DNA from: Vibrio sp. Isolate34
Lineage (GTDB): Bacteria; Pseudomonadota; Gammaproteobacteria; Enterobacterales; Vibrionaceae
Assembly (NCBI RefSeq): GCF_022397915.1
Contig: NZ_JAKEUO010000005.1
Coordinates: 54,492 to 118,491 of the forward strand
Length of the DNA stretch: 64,000 nt
Direction of reading: 5' to 3'
Within the stretch, counting starts at the first letter, position 1. Every line of letters starts with the position of its first letter. Positions 55,352 through 64,000 of this stretch are shown here, piece after piece. Position numbers and translations under genes: made by a program. The notes under the pieces are model-generated. The model searched no databases. It was not told where the DNA came from and saw only the letters and a list, made by a program, of their open reading frames with translations.

Positions 55352-55660
55352 TTACTGAATCGGCAGTTCAGACAGGCACTTACGACACATGCAAACGCCA
55401 GCTTTTGGAATATCGCTCGTATCGCGTTTCTCTAATTTAAAACACCAGCACGTATCTTTACCTGCACTGATATCGCATTGAGCGGGTTCATTACATTGTG
55501 GACATTGGTGAGTTGAACTCGCGCCACTGACGTTATCCATAACAGAGTCTCTTTCATTCTCAGATAAGCCTTTCCAACCTATAATTTCATCCATTGTGCG
55601 AAAGCAACCGCTACACATACCGCCATTATTTTTACAAGCCGCTCGGCAAGGTGTTTTCAT
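55352..55660 (-). CDS. DUF1289 + cysteine-rich CWC domain protein
   Basis: 102 residues. The first 40 residues are a DUF1289 zinc-ribbon-like domain (PCRAACKNNGGMCSGCFRTMDEI). The second half is a cysteine-rich CWC-like domain (CPQCNEPAQC, CWCF, CMCRKCL). In most genomes these are separate small proteins. Fourteen cysteines in all suggest two or more metal sites. Function unknown. Divergent from yegD. Confidence 0.75.
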   Translation of the reverse strand: MKTPCRAACKNNGGMCSGCFRTMDEIIGWKGLSENERDSVMDNVSGASSTHQCPQCNEPAQCDISAGKDTCWCFKLEKRDTSDIPKAGVCMCRKCLSELPIQ

Positions 55661-55819
55661 CTATCTGACCCGTGATTTATTTGGGCTGAAATGTAACATA
55701 TTTGTTTCCTTTTTAAGAGTCGCCAAAGCAAAAAATGACAGAGTTAAATCGACAAATGACCTCGTAATTTCAAGGCTTTTCATGTAGCATCTCGCCCCTT
55801 TTGTTGCGTGGGGGATATT

Positions 55820-57172
55820 ATGTTTATTGGATTTGATTATGGAACAGCGAACTGTTCTGTCGCGGCGATGGTTAATGGAGAGCCAAGCCTGTTACCACTA
55901 GAAGGTGACAACCACTATATTCCCTCAACTGTCTTTGCTCCTACTCGTGAGAGTGTTTCTGAGCATCTATTTCGCCATTTAAACATCAAGCCAAGTGATG
56001 CGGTCGGTGAGCAAGTGTTACGACGTGCGATTGCATTGAACCGAGAAGAGAGTATCGACCTAGTGCCGGAAGATATGGCATTTGGTCAAGCTGCGTTAGA
56101 CTTATATTTAGAAGATCCTCGTGACGTTTATTACGTTAAGTCTCCTAAGTCTTTCCTTGGTGCAAGTGGTCTGCACGATGTTCAGGTCAGCTTTTTTGAA
56201 GATTTGGTGTGTGCCATGATGGCCAATATTAAACACCAAGCCGAGCGCACGACTCAAGAACAGATCAAACAAGCGGTCATTGGACGACCAATTAACTTCC
56301 ATGGACGAGGTGGTGAAGAGGCAAACAGACAAGCAGAAGACATCCTCACTCGCGCCGCTAAGCGTGCAGGCTTCCTTGATATCGCCTTTCAATTTGAGCC
56401 AGTAGCTGCCGGCTTAGATTACGAAAGCACCTTAACTGAAAACCAAACGGTATTGGTGGTCGATATTGGTGGTGGTACGACCGACTGTTCATTGTTAGAA
56501 ATGGGTCCTAGTTGGTCTAGTCAAGCAGATCGCACTCAGAGCTTACTGGCACACAGCGGGCAAAGGGTTGGGGGTAATGACCTCGATATCTATCTAGCGT
56601 TCAAACAATTGATGTCACCTTTCGGGATGGGCAGTAAAGGGATCTCTGGTATTGATATGCCATTGACTCAATTCTGGAATCCTATCGCGATTAACAATGT
56701 AGAAGCTCAGAAGAACTTCTATTCTCGTGAGAACCTTGCAGCGTTGAAGTTACTTCGTAAAGAAGCGTCAGAGCCTCAAAAGTTAGATCGTTTGATAAAG
56801 GTTTATCACGACACTCTAGGTTACGGCATTGTTCGTCGCGCTGAAGAAACCAAGATTGCTTTAGCGGAATGTTCTCAGTATCGAACAGCAATTAACGTTG
56901 CTTCTGAGTTAGTTGAGGTGAATATCTCAGTTGAACAGATGATCGATGCAATCGAAACGCCAAAGTCTAAGATGATTGAGTTGGTGAAAGAAGCGATACA
57001 GCAAGGTCAGAAAAAGCCAGATGTCATCTACATGACAGGTGGTTCAGCTCGTTCGCCAATACTGCGCGAAGCCGTACAACAAGCTGTGCCAAATGTTCCT
57101 ATTGTAAGTGGTAATTACTTTGGTTCTGTAACCGCGGGCCTAGCTCGTTGGGCTGAGGTTTGTTTTAAATAA
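55820..57172 (+). CDS. yegD: Hsp70-like chaperone YegD
   Basis: 450 residues from ATG 55820, with GGGGGA at 5-nt spacing; the frame opens at a GTG at 55808 that contains this site. It has the Hsp70 ATPase domain with IGFDYGTANCSVA (phosphate 1), VLVVDIGGGTTDCSL (phosphate 2) and MTGGSARSPILREAV (adenosine), but lacks a standard substrate-binding domain. It matches E. coli YegD in length. The client and role are not known. Confidence 0.9.
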   Translation: MFIGFDYGTANCSVAAMVNGEPSLLPLEGDNHYIPSTVFAPTRESVSEHLFRHLNIKPSDAVGEQVLRRAIALNREESIDLVPEDMAFGQAALDLYLEDPRDVYYVKSPKSFLGASGLHDVQVSFFEDLVCAMMANIKHQAERTTQEQIKQAVIGRPINFHGRGGEEANRQAEDILTRAAKRAGFLDIAFQFEPVAAGLDYESTLTENQTVLVVDIGGGTTDCSLLEMGPSWSSQADRTQSLLAHSGQRVGGNDLDIYLAFKQLMSPFGMGSKGISGIDMPLTQFWNPIAINNVEAQKNFYSRENLAALKLLRKEASEPQKLDRLIKVYHDTLGYGIVRRAEETKIALAECSQYRTAINVASELVEVNISVEQMIDAIETPKSKMIELVKEAIQQGQKKPDVIYMTGGSARSPILREAVQQAVPNVPIVSGNYFGSVTAGLARWAEVCFK

Positions 57173-57229
57173 CAACTTAATTCGTGTGGCCCCGTTAGGG
57201 CTATTATGCACTTAGAAAAATGATAAATA

Positions 57230-57262
57230 GGGTAATTGGTCTTCGACTGGTTGCCCTTTTTT
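57230..57262 (+). terminator. Intrinsic terminator of yegD
   Basis: GGGTAA/TTGCCC and TTGGTC/GACTGG form a 12-bp stem (with G-T pairs) and a 3-nt loop, followed by TTTTTT. From here to 57640 no gene or further structure is seen; the DNA is very AT-rich. Confidence 0.8.
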
Positions 57263-57645
57263 GTGTCTAACGCTCCAGCTTGATAGCTGTGGTTTATCCA
57301 TATATTAGTGAGTTCAGCTTGGGCTTACGCTAGTAAGCTTTAGTTTGAACGTTTTCTAGTAGGCTCTAAATGTTACAGAATGTTTCATTGTCAGATTTCT
57401 CCTATTCATCGACGGTTCACTCTTTCTTTTCTTTGATTTTAAATGCTTTTTTAGTGATTTAAAAACCAAAAAATCGCTTTGGCTAATATAAATAAAACAC
57501 AAAGACTTTCTTGTGATTGTGTTTTATTTTCTTGTTTTTAAAGTGATTTTTGCTTTTTATAGCATTGTTGTTTTTATTTTATATATTTTAATGCAACTTT
57601 TTTGTCATTCATCGATTAGTGTTTGCCTACTTGTTAAATGCAGGT

Positions 57646-57674
57646 AACAACTTCTTCGTAAGCACGAGGTTGTT
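57646..57674 (+). promoter_or_regulatory. Hairpin in the porin 5' leader
   Basis: AACAACTTC and GAGGTTGTT form a 9-bp stem (one G-T pair) with an 11-nt loop, 39 nt before the porin start. It is followed by GTTGTTAGTGAA (57669-57680), a 12-mer identical to part of the Qrr pairing region. Confidence 0.5.
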
Positions 57675-57712
57675 AGTGAATAACTCACCCAGTTACATAA
57701 TGGACATGACAA

Positions 57713-58768
57713 ATGAATAAGAAACTTTTAGCGCTAGCAATTTCTGGTGCAGTATTTGGTACACAGGCAGTTGCAGTAGAACTTTACAACGAAGATGGCA
57801 CAACATTCTCAGTTGGCGGTCACGTTTCAGTTGCAGTTGGTGATGTAAACAGCGCTGATCGTCAAAACAGCGATGATATCGGTGTTGAGACTGTTTCTCC
57901 ACGTATCAACTTCGGTGCAACACACGAACTAGGCAACGGCTTTACTGCTGACGCTAAAGGTGAATGGGCACTGAACATGCTAGACGGCGGTGAAGAGTCA
58001 TTCACAACTCGTCTTGGTTACGTTGGTGTTTCTCACGACGATTACGGCCGTGCAGCAGTAGGTACTCAATGGGCACCTTACTACAACGTTGCTGGTGTTG
58101 CCGATATGCCAATCGCTTTCGCGAATGACTTCATCTACGAAGATCACGGTAACCTAGGTACTGGTCGTGGTGAAGAGATGGTAAGCTACGCTAATGCTAT
58201 CGATTTCGGTAACGCGGGCTCTCTAGGTCTTGGTGTTGCATGGCAAGGTCGTAAGGTTGAAAGCACTGGTCTGTTAACTCAAAATGAATATGGCAACCGT
58301 GGTCAAATCGCTTTGAACTACTCTATTGCCGACTTCACAGCAAACTACGCGTACAATGGCGGTGATGTAAACTACTCGGGTGTTTCTGGCTCTAAGACTG
58401 CTGACTCTCACGTAGTAAGTGCAACTTACGGTTCATACGGTTCAGAAGGTCTTTTCCTTGCTGGTGTTTACGCAATGAACAACTACATGAACACTGGTAA
58501 CAAGCAGATTCTTGAAGAGTCAGTTGCTATTGAATTACTAGCGTCTTACGCTCTTTCTAACAGCCTGAACCTAAGCGTTAACTACGAAGCAGTAGAAGAC
58601 GACAAGATGAGCGAAACTGTGTACAGCACAACAGCTCTACAAGCTGAATACAACTTCACATCTCAGTTCGTAGGCTTTGCTGGTTACCAGTTCGACCTAC
58701 AAGGTTCTGGCGTGTACAAAGAAAAAGCTGACGACCAATGGCTACTTGGTGCTCGTTACTACCTATAA
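57713..58768 (+). CDS. Outer-membrane porin (general Gram-negative porin family)
   Basis: 351 residues. Signal peptide MNKKLLALAISGAVFGTQAVA, mature protein from VELYNEDGTTFSVGGH. Beta-barrel pattern throughout, with the porin features YVGVSHDDYGRAAVGTQWAPYYN and the C-terminal aromatic LLGARYYL. Length and acidic surface fit a trimeric diffusion porin related to OmpU/OmpC-type Vibrio porins; which paralog is unclear. Codons are strongly biased, as in highly expressed genes. A stable leader hairpin precedes it. Confidence 0.9.
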   Translation: MNKKLLALAISGAVFGTQAVAVELYNEDGTTFSVGGHVSVAVGDVNSADRQNSDDIGVETVSPRINFGATHELGNGFTADAKGEWALNMLDGGEESFTTRLGYVGVSHDDYGRAAVGTQWAPYYNVAGVADMPIAFANDFIYEDHGNLGTGRGEEMVSYANAIDFGNAGSLGLGVAWQGRKVESTGLLTQNEYGNRGQIALNYSIADFTANYAYNGGDVNYSGVSGSKTADSHVVSATYGSYGSEGLFLAGVYAMNNYMNTGNKQILEESVAIELLASYALSNSLNLSVNYEAVEDDKMSETVYSTTALQAEYNFTSQFVGFAGYQFDLQGSGVYKEKADDQWLLGARYYL

Positions 58769-58840
58769 GTCGCAGACTGATTTAGCATAGTGTTTACTCC
58801 TTAAGTTTACCTTTTAGGATACTGTCCTAGACACCATGCT

Positions 58841-58877
58841 AAGCCCTCTCTGATCTTTTGATTAGAGAGGGCTTCTT
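58841..58877 (+). terminator. Intrinsic terminator of the porin gene
   Basis: AAGCCCTCTCT / AGAGAGGGCTT (11 bp) with a 12-nt loop, followed by a short T-rich stretch. Confidence 0.8.
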
Positions 58878-59112
58878 CCGTTCTATACGCATCTGTTTTA
58901 GTTTTTCCTTCATGTTACCTAACCATTCATTTCATCTACGTAGCTATGCTCTTGTCATCAGTTCTTATATGTCGCGATCTTCGGATAAAAGTATTTAAGT
59001 CATTAAATTGAGCTCAAGATCAGAATTTAGATGTTGCTAACCATCTTGTCGAAGATTCTCTCTTTATGTTGCGGTAAACTTTGCACTCCAAAAAATAGTT
59101 CAGGGACAAACT

Positions 59113-59745
59113 ATGAGCAGCGTTGTAGATCAGGAACAATTGATGAATTCGAAACGAACCGCAGCACCAACTAAGGTCCTGTGTGTTGGGCGTAACTATG
59201 TCGATCACATTGAAGAACTTAACAACGCGATCCCTGACTCGATGGTGGTGTTCAATAAACCAAGCACCAGCGTGACTTCCTCTCTTTCTTCGTTTCATCA
59301 AGAAGCACTGCACTATGAATCTGAAATCTGCTTTATCGTTGAAAATGGTCAGTACTCGGCTGTAGGTTTAGGGCTCGATCTCACCAAACGTGAGTTACAA
59401 AGTAGCTTAAAAGCGAAAGGCTTACCTTGGGAACGCGCCAAAGCGTTTGATGGTTCAGCCGTTTTTAGTCGCTTCGTTCCGACTGATAACTTAGATCTAA
59501 CGGACTTGAATCTAGAACTGTTTATTAACTGTGTCCGCGTCCAGAAAGGACATGTTGAGCAGATGCTTTACTCCCCCCAAACTATTCTAGAAGAGCTGTC
59601 TTCTTATACCACATTGCTAGACGGCGATGTTGTGATGACGGGTACGCCAAAAGGTGTTGGTGCTGTGCACAGAGGCGATATTTTCCTTGGTCGCCTAAAG
59701 TGTGGCGATACGACATTGATTGAGATCGAGTGGGTAGCAAGTTAA
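59113..59745 (+). CDS. Fumarylacetoacetate hydrolase family protein
   Basis: 210 residues with the FAH fold: VLCVGRNYVDHIEEL, MVVFNKPSTSV, LHYESEICFIV (acidic metal ligands), GLGLDLTKRELQSSLKAKGLPWERAKAFDGSA and MTGTPKGVGAVHRGD. Members hydrolyse or decarboxylate acylpyruvate-like compounds (YcgM acts on oxaloacetate or acylpyruvates). Mg-dependent, cytosolic. Stands alone; exact substrate unknown. Confidence 0.88.
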   Translation: MSSVVDQEQLMNSKRTAAPTKVLCVGRNYVDHIEELNNAIPDSMVVFNKPSTSVTSSLSSFHQEALHYESEICFIVENGQYSAVGLGLDLTKRELQSSLKAKGLPWERAKAFDGSAVFSRFVPTDNLDLTDLNLELFINCVRVQKGHVEQMLYSPQTILEELSSYTTLLDGDVVMTGTPKGVGAVHRGDIFLGRLKCGDTTLIEIEWVAS

Positions 59746-59883
59746 TTAGTCTTTTCTATTTAGTTAAAAAATTGGCCATGCCGCTTGATTTTGGTTTTTA
59801 ATTCGAACAAATAAACATCGAACAACTAATTGCATCTAGAAGGGTGTTGGTAATTGATATAAAATCCGCCTCCGTTTTTATCA

Positions 59884-60528
59884 ATGCTGACCCTCATGAT
59901 CGACTTAACCATTTTACCTGTCTACCTGACTGCCGTTGTTGCACTTCTCCTTTTACCTGGCCCTGATATGTTACTGATCGCGAGTTCAAGTATGAGCTAT
60001 GGCCGCAAGGTTGGTGTGTTTGCAAGCCTAGGCAACGCGACTTCTGGGATCATTCTGACAGTATTAGCGGCTATGGGTGTATCAGCTTTGATCGCAATGA
60101 GCCCAATAGCGCTTAAAGCTCTCCATTTGTTAGGCGGCGCGTACTTGTTGAAGATGGGATGGGATTGCCTGCGAACAGAGCAGGGTAATGCGCCGGAGTT
60201 AAACGATAATTTTGCTGCAAAAGCCTATTATCAACGAGCGCTGATCAGCAACCTGCTTAACCCTAAAGCCTTAGTGTTCTTTGTGATGTTTTTACCTCAG
60301 TTCGTGTCGACAAACATTGAAGCGACTTCGGGCGAGCAGATGTTAGTACTTGGCTTGTTGCTGAATGTTTTAGGTTTAACGTTCAATTTCTTGCTGGTGG
60401 CGTTGGTCGGTACGATTGGTAAGTCTTTGGTAGAAAATGCTAAGTTTCGTACTTATCAGCAAAAAGTGATGGGTGGTGTATTCATCGTGTTGGCGGTTTG
60501 GATGTTATCTTCTTTCTTTACTTCGTAA
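59884..60528 (+). CDS. LysE/RhtB-family exporter
   Basis: 214 residues, six membrane segments. Family motifs VALLLLPGPDMLLIASSSMSYG and NLLNPKALVFFVMFLPQFV. ATG 59884 is the first start; another ATG four codons on is possible. It probably exports an amino acid such as threonine or homoserine. It differs clearly from the LysE gene at 36711, with its own terminator and no adjacent regulator. Confidence 0.88.
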   Translation: MLTLMIDLTILPVYLTAVVALLLLPGPDMLLIASSSMSYGRKVGVFASLGNATSGIILTVLAAMGVSALIAMSPIALKALHLLGGAYLLKMGWDCLRTEQGNAPELNDNFAAKAYYQRALISNLLNPKALVFFVMFLPQFVSTNIEATSGEQMLVLGLLLNVLGLTFNFLLVALVGTIGKSLVENAKFRTYQQKVMGGVFIVLAVWMLSSFFTS

Positions 60529-60577
60529 AAGTTCCACATCGAACGTATTATCGCGCTGTGAGCCGACGAGGGAAAAA

Positions 60578-60606
60578 TGGACGCTAAGAGCGTCCACTTT
60601 TTGTTT
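60578..60606. terminator. Bidirectional terminator
   Basis: TGGACGCT/AGCGTCCA stem with a 3-nt loop, A-rich before and T-rich after, between the exporter and the convergent mutase. Confidence 0.85.
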
Positions 60607-60636
60607 TTAGCCGTTATATAACGAATATACCAGTCG

Positions 60637-62361
60637 TTAAGAATTCAGCTCTTGTTGGTGTTGTTCGATAAGTTTATCCATGTATTCTTCGCCACGTAGA
60701 CGAGCTTCGTCGTAAGTTTCTGTTCCGTCGAACTTTGTCACTGTCTCATAGTAAACCTTAACTTTAGGTTCAGTGCCGGAAGGTCTTACGATAATGCGTG
60801 AGCCGTCTTCGAGATGATAGATGAGTACGTCACTCGCGGGTAGGTTAATCGCCTCTGTATTACCACCAATAATAAAGCGTAAAGACGACTGCAGATCTTC
60901 AATCACTGAAATAGCGACGCCATTGATTGATTTAGGTTGTGCAGACCTAAGCTTAGAGCCAATTGATGGTGAATCCGGGTCAAGCGCGATACTGCGTTGT
61001 GCGTTGGTGTGGACACCATGTTCCAACGATATCTGAGCAAGAAGATCCCAAACCGTTCTACCTTGAGATTTGAGCTCCTCAACCAGTTGAGCGAAAACAA
61101 CGATAGCAGACAGTCCATCTTTATCTCGAACCTGAGTACCAATCGTATAGCCTAGCGCTTCTTCATAGGCGAATAAGAACTCATTGTTTTCGTCTTCTAA
61201 TTGCATGCCGATATTGGCTAACCATTTAAAGCCTGTCAGTGTTTGGAAATAGGTAGCTCCATGAGTATTCGCTACTTTTTCAAGTAACGTTGATGAGACG
61301 ATACTATTACCAACCAGCTGATTTTTCGTGTGCGGCTTTGACAACAAGTAGTGAGCGAACAACACACCTACTTGATCGCCCGTGAGCATTTTGTATGAGT
61401 CATCTTCAGTTCTAGCTTTATCATCTGTTCTAACGGCGACGGCAAATCTGTCTGCATCTGGGTCATTCGCGCAAGCTATGTCTGCATCGACACTTTTCGC
61501 TAGGTTCACCACAAGATCCATTGCCCCTTTTTCTTCTGGGTTAGGGAAGTTGACGGTCGGGAAGTTACCATCCGGTTCTCTTTGTTCTGCAACGCTGAAT
61601 ACCTTATGGAAACCGGAGTCATGGAGCAGATCTTCAGCCATTTGTGCGCCCACACCATGCATAGCGGTGTAGGTAATGGTGGTGTTCGCCGATTCAATAT
61701 CTTTACTCACATACGGGCTCTGGTTGATCGCAGCGCGATACGTTTGGTAATAGCCCTCGGTCAACCACATTAACTTACCTTGTGCTTCAGCATCACTCAG
61801 GCTCATTAAAGGAATCGGCTTGGTCGATGCGATATCGATTTCAGATGCAATGCCAGCATCATGCGGTGGAATGACTTGAGCACCATTCTCCCAGTATACT
61901 TTGAAGCCATTGTATTCTGGCGGGTTGTGGCTAGCAGTGACCACAACGGCTGCGGCTGCGTTGAAATGTTCAATACCGAAAGCAACGATAGGAGTTGCAG
62001 CGACATTCGAGGTTAAGTAAACCTTAATGCCCAAAGCCGTAAGCACGGAAGCGGTATCAATCGCGAACTGCTTTGAATCTAAACGGCCGTCATAGCCCAC
62101 AACAACACCACGAATCTTGGCATTTGCAACGTGCTCTATCAAATAGTGACCAAGCCCAGTTGCGGTTTCTTGTATGACTAAGCGATTCATTCTATTTGGA
62201 CCACATCCGACTTTGCCTCGAAGACCTGCTGTTCCGAACTCTAATCGCTGCGTAAAACGGTTTTCTAATTCGTTGTGCATTCCTTCATCGATGAGGTATT
62301 GAAGCTCTTCACGAGTTCTCGGGTCTGGGTCTCTCGCTAACCAATTCATTGCATCTTGCAT
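60637..62361 (-). CDS. Alpha-D-phosphohexomutase (phosphoglucomutase/phosphomannomutase)
   Basis: 574 residues from ATG 62361; a GTG two codons earlier (62367) is an alternative. The four family motifs are present: the phosphoserine loop TASHNPPEYNGFK, metal loop NDPDADRFAVAV, sugar-binding EEALGYTIG and phosphate loop RPSGTEPKVKVYYE, with EFGTAGLRG at the N-terminus. It interconverts hexose 1- and 6-phosphates. Length matches the PgcA-type group rather than E. coli Pgm (546). Alone on the minus strand. Confidence 0.92.
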   Translation of the reverse strand: MQDAMNWLARDPDPRTREELQYLIDEGMHNELENRFTQRLEFGTAGLRGKVGCGPNRMNRLVIQETATGLGHYLIEHVANAKIRGVVVGYDGRLDSKQFAIDTASVLTALGIKVYLTSNVAATPIVAFGIEHFNAAAAVVVTASHNPPEYNGFKVYWENGAQVIPPHDAGIASEIDIASTKPIPLMSLSDAEAQGKLMWLTEGYYQTYRAAINQSPYVSKDIESANTTITYTAMHGVGAQMAEDLLHDSGFHKVFSVAEQREPDGNFPTVNFPNPEEKGAMDLVVNLAKSVDADIACANDPDADRFAVAVRTDDKARTEDDSYKMLTGDQVGVLFAHYLLSKPHTKNQLVGNSIVSSTLLEKVANTHGATYFQTLTGFKWLANIGMQLEDENNEFLFAYEEALGYTIGTQVRDKDGLSAIVVFAQLVEELKSQGRTVWDLLAQISLEHGVHTNAQRSIALDPDSPSIGSKLRSAQPKSINGVAISVIEDLQSSLRFIIGGNTEAINLPASDVLIYHLEDGSRIIVRPSGTEPKVKVYYETVTKFDGTETYDEARLRGEEYMDKLIEQHQQELNS

Positions 62362-62759
62362 AATCACTAAACCTTTTAATGTCTGTATGACTTACTGTTG
62401 ACTTAACTTAAGTGATATTGATTATCATTTCTATGAAAGCAATCGTAAAACTCGATATAAAATAAATTCCAACGGCAAGAGGGCTTGTAGCTTAGTTACT
62501 TCAAATAATTGACTGTTTAGTAAGTAAACCTACCTTGAACAATTGGATATCACTAACTAGCCTTTTACATAAATATAACAAAATTTAACAAATTCGCCGT
62601 TTTTGAATCTTTCATGGAAATCTCCAACGCTTTTTAGCCGTATTGGCTCATGGGGAGATATGAGGTTAATAGTGCTTTAAAGCTATCTCTACGTGAGTTG
62701 TAGATTGAGATTCAGCCTTTTCATGTGTAGTCGGGATAGCAATGAATGTTGTCCGGTTG

Positions 62760-62844
62760 GTAATGACATATAGCTTGTAATGAAACATAGCTCGCAACGA
62801 AATACAGATCGTAATGAAACACAGCTCGTAACGACATTTAGGTC
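62760..62844. repeat. 17-bp imperfect tandem repeat, five copies
   Basis: Units of the type GTAATGAAACATAGCTC recur at 62760, 62777, 62794, 62811 and 62828 with an exact 17-bp period, ending 37 bp before the coxB start. The remaining gap 62368-62759 is AT-rich and shows no gene. Confidence 0.75.
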
Positions 62845-62880
62845 GCAAGTATCCAATTAGGAAGGATAAGGAGAGATCTT

Positions 62881-64000
62881 TTGAAAAGATTACTGGTTAG
62901 GCTAGCGTGGCTTTTGAAGAGTTTTGTTGTGGTGTTAGTGTCGCCTTTAGTGCACGCAAGTAGTGAATACAACATGACAAGAGGCGTGACTGAGATTAGC
63001 GGTGAGGTTTATGAACTTCATATGCTGATCTTCTACATCTGCTGCGCAATCGCCTTCGTCGTTTTTGGGGTGATGTTCTATTCGATTCTGAGGCACAGAA
63101 AGTCGAAGGGCGCAGTAGCCGCTCATTTTCACGAAAGCACCAAAGTTGAAATCCTCTGGACCATCATTCCTATTATCATCCTCATCGCAATGGCGATACC
63201 CGCTACTAAAACCTTGATAGCGATGGAAGACACTTCTCAATCTGAACTCACCGTTAAAATTACTGGCTCACAATGGAAATGGCATTACAGTTATTTCGGT
63301 GAAGATGTTGAGTTTTTCAGTCTGCTAGCGACCAGTGACAAAGAAATCGAAGGCATTGAAGTGAAAGGCGCGCATTATCTGCTAGAGGTTGATAAGCCAC
63401 TCGTCCTTCCTATTGATAGAAAAGTTCGCTTCTTGATGACCTCTGACGATGTGATTCACTCGTGGTGGGTTCCGGCCTTTGCTGTGAAGAAAGACACCAT
63501 TCCAGGGTTCATTAATGAAGCTTGGACAAAGATTGATGAGCCGGGTGTGTATCGCGGCCAGTGTGCTGAACTGTGTGGCCGAGCGCATGGCTTTATGCCG
63601 ATAGTGGTGCATGCCATGGCAGAAGATGAGTTTGATGCATGGTTAGCGGAGCAGAAAGAGTTAACGATTGCTGCACAACAAGCGGCTCAAGATGCGTTAG
63701 ATGCGTCACTTTCTTTAGACGAATTGAATACCATCGGTGAAGAGGTTTACAAGACTCGATGTGCAGTATGCCACCAAGCTAATGGTGAAGGTATCCCTGG
63801 TGCATTCCCAGCAATTAAAGGTAGCCCGGTCGCTCTTGGGGATGTGGATGTGCATATCGATACCATTGTTTATGGTCGTGGAGGCACGGCGATGCAAGCC
63901 TTCGATAACCAGTTAACCGAGAAAGAGATCGCAGCGGTCGTTACTTACCAAAGAAACGCTTGGGGTAATGACACGGGCGATATTGTTCAGGCTTCAGATA
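62881..64000 (+). CDS. coxB: Cytochrome c oxidase subunit II fused to cytochrome c (cut by window edge)
   Basis: The frame opens at a TTG (62881) with AAGGAG 7 nt upstream and runs without a stop to base 64000 (373 codons). A signal peptide is followed by two membrane segments (about residues 50-72 and 95-115), then the CuA cupredoxin domain: SDDVIHSWWVPAF, YRGQCAELCGRAHGFMPIVV carries the CuA ligands. After an Ala-rich linker a cytochrome c domain begins, with the haem motif CAVCHQ. It passes electrons to the oxidase core in the inner membrane. The rest of the operon lies to the right. Confidence 0.93.
   Translation, partial: MKRLLVRLAWLLKSFVVVLVSPLVHASSEYNMTRGVTEISGEVYELHMLIFYICCAIAFVVFGVMFYSILRHRKSKGAVAAHFHESTKVEILWTIIPIIILIAMAIPATKTLIAMEDTSQSELTVKITGSQWKWHYSYFGEDVEFFSLLATSDKEIEGIEVKGAHYLLEVDKPLVLPIDRKVRFLMTSDDVIHSWWVPAFAVKKDTIPGFINEAWTKIDEPGVYRGQCAELCGRAHGFMPIVVHAMAEDEFDAWLAEQKELTIAAQQAAQDALDASLSLDELNTIGEEVYKTRCAVCHQANGEGIPGAFPAIKGSPVALGDVDVHIDTIVYGRGGTAMQAFDNQLTEKEIAAVVTYQRNAWGNDTGDIVQASD

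Noticed and set aside
62947..63897. Several minus-strand ORFs in the right end
   Set aside because: All are shadows of the coxB frame, which starts at TTG and carries clear CuA and haem motifs.

Overview
The window looks like a Vibrio chromosome, most likely chromosome 2 of a Splendidus-clade or related species. It carries luxPQ, two Qrr quorum-sensing small RNAs with sigma-54 promoters, a VCA0939-like diguanylate cyclase, a CNT nucleoside transporter close to the V. cholerae family member, and codBA, hcp-hcr, DUF3612 and tmaR genes of Vibrio type. AT-rich intergenic DNA and many short bidirectional stem-loop terminators fit this. Species and replicon are inferences; no replication gene or origin is present.

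Layout. 1-2760: the end of an IS5-family element, a GNAT acetyltransferase, a tandem HD/HD-GYP phosphodiesterase and a decayed PTS EIIA fragment. 3000-5900: a lipoprotein, then nupC behind a long structured leader that contains an unlisted 39-codon ORF, and a small membrane protein. 5900-14530: a self-contained RND efflux operon (outer membrane factor, adaptor, pump, OmpR-type regulator, histidine kinase, methyltransferase). 14600-19450: DUF3541-like protein, CHASE-GGDEF cyclase, RhlE helicase with a long basic tail. 19500-27620: a block bounded by two convergent qrr genes, holding a DUF3612 regulator, a stand-alone malate-synthase-G-like domain, a diguanylate cyclase with a Qrr-complementary leader, a cold-shock protein and codBA. 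27700-38900: HlyD/DUF3302 pair, AraC, urea transporter, PPOX protein, MocR, YjeH-type permease, Lrp, LysR, LysE, a lipoprotein hydrolase. 39000-43600: hcp-hcr behind a sigma-54 promoter, and a long-form GAPDH. 44300-53900: orphan hybrid kinase, M15 peptidase, tmaR, yceH, GIY-YIG protein, luxPQ. 54000-64000: PilZ protein, HopJ, a DUF1289/CWC protein, yegD, a porin, FAH hydrolase, LysE exporter, a phosphohexomutase and the start of a coxB-cytochrome c fusion.

How the genes work together. Quorum sensing (LuxPQ, two Qrr RNAs, candidate LuxR/HapR sites) and cyclic-dinucleotide signalling (HD-GYP, two GGDEF proteins, PilZ) are concentrated here, and the Qrr-like leader of the cyclase at 22377-23393 is a direct possible link between them. 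The most notable unexplained items are the nupC leader RNA with its peptide, the malate-synthase-derived domain paired with a DUF3612 regulator, and the pair of qrr genes facing each other across 7.5 kb.
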